Origin: Peribacillus sp. FSL E2-0218
GTDB lineage: Bacteria; Bacillota; Bacilli; Bacillales; DSM-1321
Direction of reading: 5' to 3'
Length of the DNA stretch: 64,000 nt
Assembly: GCF_037992945.1 (NCBI RefSeq)
Contig: NZ_CP150304.1
Location: forward strand, 2,297,501 to 2,361,500
This document shows, in pieces, positions 59,842 to 64,000 of the stretch; position 1 is the stretch's first letter, and each line of letters starts with the position of its first letter. The position numbers and the translations under genes are program-made. Under the pieces are notes generated by a model. The model did not search any database. It was not told where the DNA came from and saw only the letters and a list, made by a program, of their open reading frames with translations.

Positions 59842-60630
59842 ATGGCAATGGCGTTAAAGGACAAAGTGGCGCTCGTTACCGGGGGCAATTCGGGCATAGG
59901 CGAAGCTGTCACGCGACGATTCATACAAGAAGGGGCAAAGGTCAGCATCATTGGACGCTCCGTGGAAACGCTGAAGAAAATGAAAGAGGAGTTTGGGGAA
60001 GACATTCTCATCAACCAAGGAGATGTAAGTAAATATGAAGACAATGAAAAAGCGGTGCAAGCCACCGTCGAGCAATTTGGCAAGCTTGATGTTTTCATTG
60101 CGAATGCAGGTGTCTTCGATGGGTTTGCGAAATTTGCCGATGTCACTCCGGATGCCCTGGCCGAAGCCTATGATTTTTTGCTTGATATTAATGTCAAAGG
60201 CTCTTTCTTCGGAGCGAAGGCTGCACTTGCGGAACTTCAAAAAACGAACGGCAACATCATTTTCACCGTTTCTGGTGCAAGCTTCTATCCTGATGGCGGC
60301 GGTGTTTGGTACACAGCAAGCAAGCACGCCCAAATCGGCTTGATGCGCCAGCTTGCATTCGAACTCGCTCCGAATATCCGGGTAAATGCAGTGGCTCCTG
60401 GTGGCACACTGACGGCATTGTCGGTCATTCCGCCACTGCGTCCATTCGTGAAAATCGTTGACAATGATACGAAAGCCAGCAGCATTAAAAAAAGAAACCC
60501 GCTTCAGCTGGCCCAGATGCCCGAAGATCATGTAGCAGCTTATGTCCTCCTGGCATCGGACGAAGCGCGTGCAATTACTGGTGAGGTCATTTCCAGCGAT
60601 GGTGGATTGTCAGTTCGTGGACTAGGCTGA
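59842..60630 (+). CDS. cis-Dihydrodiol dehydrogenase-like SDR (BphB/HcaB type)
   Basis: A 262-residue SDR. The loop VTGGNSGIGEAV, FIANAGVFDGF, and the triad region TVSGASFYPDGGGVWYTASKHA are intact, and ELAPNIRVNAVAPGG matches the BphB/HcaB/TodD dihydrodiol dehydrogenases. It would rearomatise the dihydrodiol from the Rieske oxygenase to a catechol for the extradiol enzyme. GAAGGGGG precedes the ATG. It is the last intact gene of the operon. Confidence 0.88.
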   Translation: MAMALKDKVALVTGGNSGIGEAVTRRFIQEGAKVSIIGRSVETLKKMKEEFGEDILINQGDVSKYEDNEKAVQATVEQFGKLDVFIANAGVFDGFAKFADVTPDALAEAYDFLLDINVKGSFFGAKAALAELQKTNGNIIFTVSGASFYPDGGGVWYTASKHAQIGLMRQLAFELAPNIRVNAVAPGGTLTALSVIPPLRPFVKIVDNDTKASSIKKRNPLQLAQMPEDHVAAYVLLASDEARAITGEVISSDGGLSVRGLG

Positions 60631-60668
60631 GTTCATGATCGAATAACGTTTAAGAGAAGGGGAATCAA

Positions 60669-61592
60669 ATGGCTGAAGCACTATTGGGAAAGATTGGTTC
60701 TGAAAGATATCGTGGCTTGCAATCTATCATTTTCCAAACCGCGTGGCACAAAAAAGGCAGAACCATTTTTGACAGGTGACAGTACGGTTTCAAAAGTGAT
60801 TTATAAGGGTGTACCAACGGAGTCAAGATCTAAATGGGCTTTTCTAACATACACCAACCGTCCAATTTGTGCTGATTGATCCGGATGAAAATCCAGGAAC
60901 GATACGGGAGTTTCTCGATGAAGCGGGTGAGGAATTCAGCATATCGCTTTAGAAGTGGATTTTATTCAAAAGAGAGTTCCCGTCATGGATGAAGGTGGAA
61001 ATTCAGCTTGGCAAACGGATGAATTCACCTTAAGTGACCGACGATGTATATGTAAATACACAAGCTGATCTCAAAACGCTGGTAGAAATGCTCGAGAGTG
61101 CCGAGCCTCGGAAAACTTCTTGGAAAAACGATGAAGAGGTAACTATTCAGCCGCCATAAGGGACAAATAAGGTAGAAAGTTTGTTGTAAGAGATTCGGAT
61201 GCGGCTTCAGAAGCAGACCGCAAGTTGTTGGGAACCGGAAAATAGGACATCATCGATTCGGGACCAGCCGACATAACGAATGTGAGTTAAAAAAGGCCAA
61301 CCAACTGAAGGGAAAGCAAGATATACGTTCATCGTTACGCCCTTAATCCAGTTTGAATGGATCGGGTCCGACGAATCGTCCAGTACATGGAGGGAACATC
61401 TTGACACATTAGGAGAGGCAGTCCACCATATTGGTTTTTCCGCGGACGCCATGGATGAGAAACGGGCGATGCTTGTGGAAATGGGGTATCCGGTCATATA
61501 GACAGGAAATTTTTTAAATGGAAAAGGCCGATATGCAAAATATAACATCCACATACAAATGTTCATTGAATTACTGGAACGGTATGAAGGGT
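60669..61592 (+). pseudogene. Decayed VOC-family (extradiol dioxygenase/glyoxalase-like) gene or gene pair
   Basis: An ATG with AGAAGGGG upstream begins MAEALLGKIGSERYRG, but the frame breaks. Later pieces in shifting frames read KVIYKGVPTESRSKWAFL, VQFVLIDPDENPGTIREFLD, IALEVDFIQKRVPVMDEGG and TQADLKTLVEMLES. A second VOC half follows: FEWIGSDESSSTWREHLD, GEAVHHIGFSADAMDEKRA, MGYPVI then stop, TGNFLNGKGRYA, FIELLERYEG. Several frameshifts and stops inactivate it. It follows the operon's last gene by 38 bp and was probably its final member. Confidence 0.65.
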
Positions 61593-61786
61593 GAAGGGAA
61601 TCCTGTATTCATAAAACCGTTCAGGACCGGGGCGGTTTGCACATACATAATGAAGAATAGCCAAACGTAAGGCGAAAGGTGTCATTCACGATTCACCGTT
61701 TAGGTAAGCATCCTATAAAAGGCCATGGAAGAAATGCTCCTGCCATGGCCTTTTATAGAGTTAGGGAGAATGAAGGAATGATGCTA
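61593..61786. other. Boundary between catabolic island and cys locus
   Basis: About 190 bp between the decayed VOC gene and the convergent lysR gene. AAAGGCCATGG ... CCATGGCCTTTT (61722-61755) forms a perfect 11-bp stem with a 12-base loop and T-run, a terminator that can serve both directions. Confidence 0.7.
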
Positions 61787-62695
61787 TTAATCAACCGATC
61801 TCGTTTTCAAAGGCCATTTTCGGTTTAATTCCCTAATAAAGGTCTTCACATTCTTTTTATCTTCCATGATGGGAGAATAAACATAGGAAAGCGTCCTATT
61901 AAAGGATTCATTCTTCAAGGGTATAGTGGAAAGGATTTTGGTTTGGACATCGCGCTCTATGACACTTCGGGAGAGGAGGGCAAGACCTCCTCCATGTTTG
62001 ATTAATGTTTCCTTGATTCCTTGATTGCTGCTGATGGTAAGCATCGATTTAATTTTCAGGCCATTTGAACGTATCACATGGTTAAGGTATTCCCGCGTGC
62101 CGGATCCGACTTCCCTTGTTACCCATGCTTGGTCATGCAGGTCGGCAATTTCCACCTCAGTTTTGCATGCGAGCTCATGGTCGTTCGATGAAACGACGAA
62201 TAACTCATCTTGCATAAACGGGTGTACGGAGAGCTCTTTTTCATTGGTTTGACCTTCAATCAAACCAATATCGACTTTATATAACCGAACGGCCTTAACG
62301 ATTTCTTCCGTGTTTCCAATGACAACTTGAAGCTCAAGTTCAGGATAATCCTTCTGAAGGTCAATGAGCAGTGATGGCAGTATGTATTCTCCAATCGTAA
62401 AACTTGCGCCAATTTTTAACTCTCCTTTGATCGACCTATCATGTTCCTGAATGTCTTGGATGGTCTGTTCATAGATGGTAATCATTTGTTTAGCACGTTC
62501 GTAGAGAATTTCGCCCGTTAAGGTGACTTTTAAAAATTTAGGTGAACGAAGAAATAATTTCGTTTGGAACTCTTCTTCCAATTTCTTTACGTGCAAACTA
62601 ACACTTGGTTGTGACATAAGGAGAATTTCTGCAGTTTTTGTAAAATTCTTGACTTCCACAAGCGTCACAAAAGTTTTTAAAGCATCATAATACAT
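61787..62695 (-). CDS. cysL: CysL-like LysR family regulator
   Basis: A 302-residue LysR regulator: N-terminal winged helix ALKTFVTLVEVKNFTKTAE, MSQPSVSLHVKKLEEEFQTKLFLRSPK, linker helix, and a periplasmic-binding-type effector domain (IGASFTIGEYILPSLL, GIKETLIKHGGGLALLSRSVI). Divergent from cysJ as in B. subtilis, where CysL (YwfK) activates cysJI. That context and the sequence make sulfite-reductase control the likely role. GGGAGTA precedes the ATG. Confidence 0.82.
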   Translation of the reverse strand: MYYDALKTFVTLVEVKNFTKTAEILLMSQPSVSLHVKKLEEEFQTKLFLRSPKFLKVTLTGEILYERAKQMITIYEQTIQDIQEHDRSIKGELKIGASFTIGEYILPSLLIDLQKDYPELELQVVIGNTEEIVKAVRLYKVDIGLIEGQTNEKELSVHPFMQDELFVVSSNDHELACKTEVEIADLHDQAWVTREVGSGTREYLNHVIRSNGLKIKSMLTISSNQGIKETLIKHGGGLALLSRSVIERDVQTKILSTIPLKNESFNRTLSYVYSPIMEDKKNVKTFIRELNRKWPLKTRSVD

Positions 62696-63025
62696 CGGAA
62701 TACTCCCTCTATTATTAATATTCTTAATAGTAGCAATAAATTATATATATTTTACTAATGATGAGCACTCAGGTAAAGTATTATGAAGAACTTATTTTAA
62801 CAATAGTATAGGTAAAGCAGGCTATTTTCCTTATTTACGTCAATTGTTCATTTGGCAGCAACCTATCGATTCCAGTTCCCTCCATGTATGAACTGAACTT
62901 TCTAAATTTTTTTGCATTTAAAACCGACTTGATCGATAGGAGTAAAAGAGTTAATTCATTTCATGGAGTGAATGAAAATAAGAATCTACTAAAATAAGTT
63001 TATATTCCTTTGTGAGGTGGAAATC
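62696..63025. promoter_or_regulatory. Divergent cysL-cysJ control region
   Basis: A 330-bp AT-rich gap between the divergent starts. ATTATTAATATTCTTAATAG near 62711-62730 contains a TTAAT-type dyad that may be part of a LysR site, but no precise operator can be fixed by eye. No riboswitch is apparent. Confidence 0.35.
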
Positions 63026-64000
63026 GTGCAACTTCAGGTAAGTAACAGTCCTTTTAATCAGGAACAGGCAGAGCTTCTTAACAATCTCCTGCCTGGCTTG
63101 ACAGTAAACCAAAAAGTTTGGCTGAGCGGTTATTTGGCTGCGTCTCTGTCAGTTTCCATTCCAGATACAGTCGCTGAACCGGTGACGGCAGCTCAAACCG
63201 ATGCCCAGAAAATATCAAAAGAAGTTACCATCCTATATGGTTCACAGACCGGCAATGCACAAGGGGTGGCCGAGAATGCCGCAAGAACGCTCAAGGGTAA
63301 AGACTTTCAAGTAACGGTATCATCCATGAGCGATTATAAGGTGAATAATTTAAAAAAAGTCGAGAATCTTCTAATAATCGTTAGCACACATGGTGAGGGT
63401 GATCCGCCAGATAACACGATATCCTTCCACGAGTTTCTTCATGGCAGACGGGCATCAAGGCTTGATGATCTCCGCTTCTCTGTATTGGCGCTTGGTGACA
63501 GCTCGTATGAATTTTTTTGTGAAACGGGAAAACAATTCGATAAGCGATTGGAAGAGCTTGGCGGCACGAGGATTTTTCCGCGGATGGACTGCGATCTTGA
63601 TTATGATGAGCCGGCTGCCGAATGGCTCGAAGGCGTCATTTCCAGTTTAAGCAAGGTGCAAGGCAATACTGTTTCACCCGTTATTGAACCGTTGGCACAA
63701 ACGGCTGAAACTACATATTCGAGGACGAATCCGTTCAAGGCGGAAGTGCTGGAAAATATCAACTTGAACGGCCGAGGCTCCAATAAGGAGACGCGTCATG
63801 TCGAGTTGTCGCTTGAAGGCTCTGGAATTACATTTCAACCTGGCGACAGCCTTGGTATTTATCCGCAGAATGATTCAGCTTTAGTGGATATGCTCCTTCA
63901 TGAACTCGATTGGGATCCAGAAGAAATGGTGAAGGTCAACAAGCAGGGAGACCTCCAGCCGTTCAGGGAAGCGCTCATCTCCAACTTTGACATAACCGTT
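63026..64000 (+). CDS. cysJ: Sulfite reductase [NADPH] flavoprotein alpha subunit CysJ (3' end outside window)
   Basis: The first 325 codons of CysJ, which transfers electrons from NADPH through FAD and FMN to the haemoprotein CysI for sulfite reduction. After an N-terminal helical part comes the FMN flavodoxin domain (VTILYGSQTGNAQGVAE, IVSTHGEGDPPDN, VLALGDSSYEFFCETG), then the start of the FAD-binding domain (HVELSLEGSGITFQPGDSLGIYP). The start is GTG at 63026, with GAGGTGG upstream. The frame stays open to the window end, so the gene is truncated only by the boundary. Confidence 0.93.
   Translation, partial: MQLQVSNSPFNQEQAELLNNLLPGLTVNQKVWLSGYLAASLSVSIPDTVAEPVTAAQTDAQKISKEVTILYGSQTGNAQGVAENAARTLKGKDFQVTVSSMSDYKVNNLKKVENLLIIVSTHGEGDPPDNTISFHEFLHGRRASRLDDLRFSVLALGDSSYEFFCETGKQFDKRLEELGGTRIFPRMDCDLDYDEPAAEWLEGVISSLSKVQGNTVSPVIEPLAQTAETTYSRTNPFKAEVLENINLNGRGSNKETRHVELSLEGSGITFQPGDSLGIYPQNDSALVDMLLHELDWDPEEMVKVNKQGDLQPFREALISNFDITV

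Noticed and set aside
59854..60531. 225-codon minus-strand open frame
   Set aside because: Antisense to the dihydrodiol-type dehydrogenase, whose SDR motifs are intact; a shadow frame.
1..64000. CRISPR array, tRNA, rRNA, prophage or attachment site
   Set aside because: No spaced direct repeats, tRNA-like cloverleaf, rRNA segment or phage structural genes were recognised on either strand.

Overview
The window is a chromosomal stretch of a Gram-positive Bacillaceae bacterium. The evidence is the moderate-to-low G+C, strong AAGGAGG-type ribosome binding sites with frequent TTG/GTG starts, and a first 9 kb that follows the Bacillus subtilis order yneP-yneQ-yneR-plsY-yneT-parE-parC. The aromatic, acyl-CoA and sigma-54 accessory content suggests a soil Bacillus such as the Peribacillus simplex group. 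That placement is inference. There are no rRNA, tRNA or CRISPR features.

Layout. 0-9.4 kb: conserved housekeeping block (thioesterase, PlsY, topoisomerase IV) with a NUDIX gene, an orphan PadR gene, a small yycC-like gene and a decayed chemotaxis-receptor remnant inserted. A LexA-like box sits on the parE promoter. 9.4-11.2 kb: a frameshifted IS1182-type element between repeated hairpins, next to a GC-rich Bacillaceae intergenic repeat. 11.4-17.1 kb: an acyl-CoA operon (CoA ligase, two acyl-CoA dehydrogenases, SDR, two MaoC-fold hydratase subunits), followed by a PAS/AAA+ sigma-54 activator. 20-24.5 kb: a branched-chain-amino-acid-type ABC uptake operon. Both operons start from near-consensus sigma-54 promoters with the same palindromic sequence about 40 bp upstream, and both carry perfect cre sites, so they look like one uptake-and-oxidation regulon read by the activator between them.

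24.7-34.3 kb: peptidoglycan-sugar recovery, murQ-murR-murP-mupG-nagZ-namZ then a GlcNAc-type PTS permease. A cre site and a perfect 13-bp inverted repeat lie upstream of murQ. 34.6-40 kb: DUF1801 protein, Gfo/Idh/MocA oxidoreductase, divergent MFS efflux/MarR pair, stand-alone acyl-CoA synthetase. 40.6-46.8 kb: an amidohydrolase, DgaE-like ammonia lyase, DgaF-like aldolase, PfkB kinase, GntR regulator and GntP permease, a probable non-PTS route for an amino- or acylamino-sugar acid.

46.9-61.6 kb: a catabolic island with an MFS carrier, alpha/beta hydrolase, IclR regulator, cupin, extradiol dioxygenase, atypical SDR, ThDP lyase, aldehyde dehydrogenase, aspartate-dehydrogenase-like protein, Rieske dioxygenase alpha and beta subunits, dihydrodiol-type dehydrogenase and a decayed VOC gene. 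Two promoters in it (MFS gene and cupin operon) share -35 box, spacing and a GAAAC/GTTTC-type palindrome just after the -10, suggesting one repressor, probably the IclR protein. 61.8-64 kb: a CysL-like LysR regulator divergent from cysJ, which runs off the window end.
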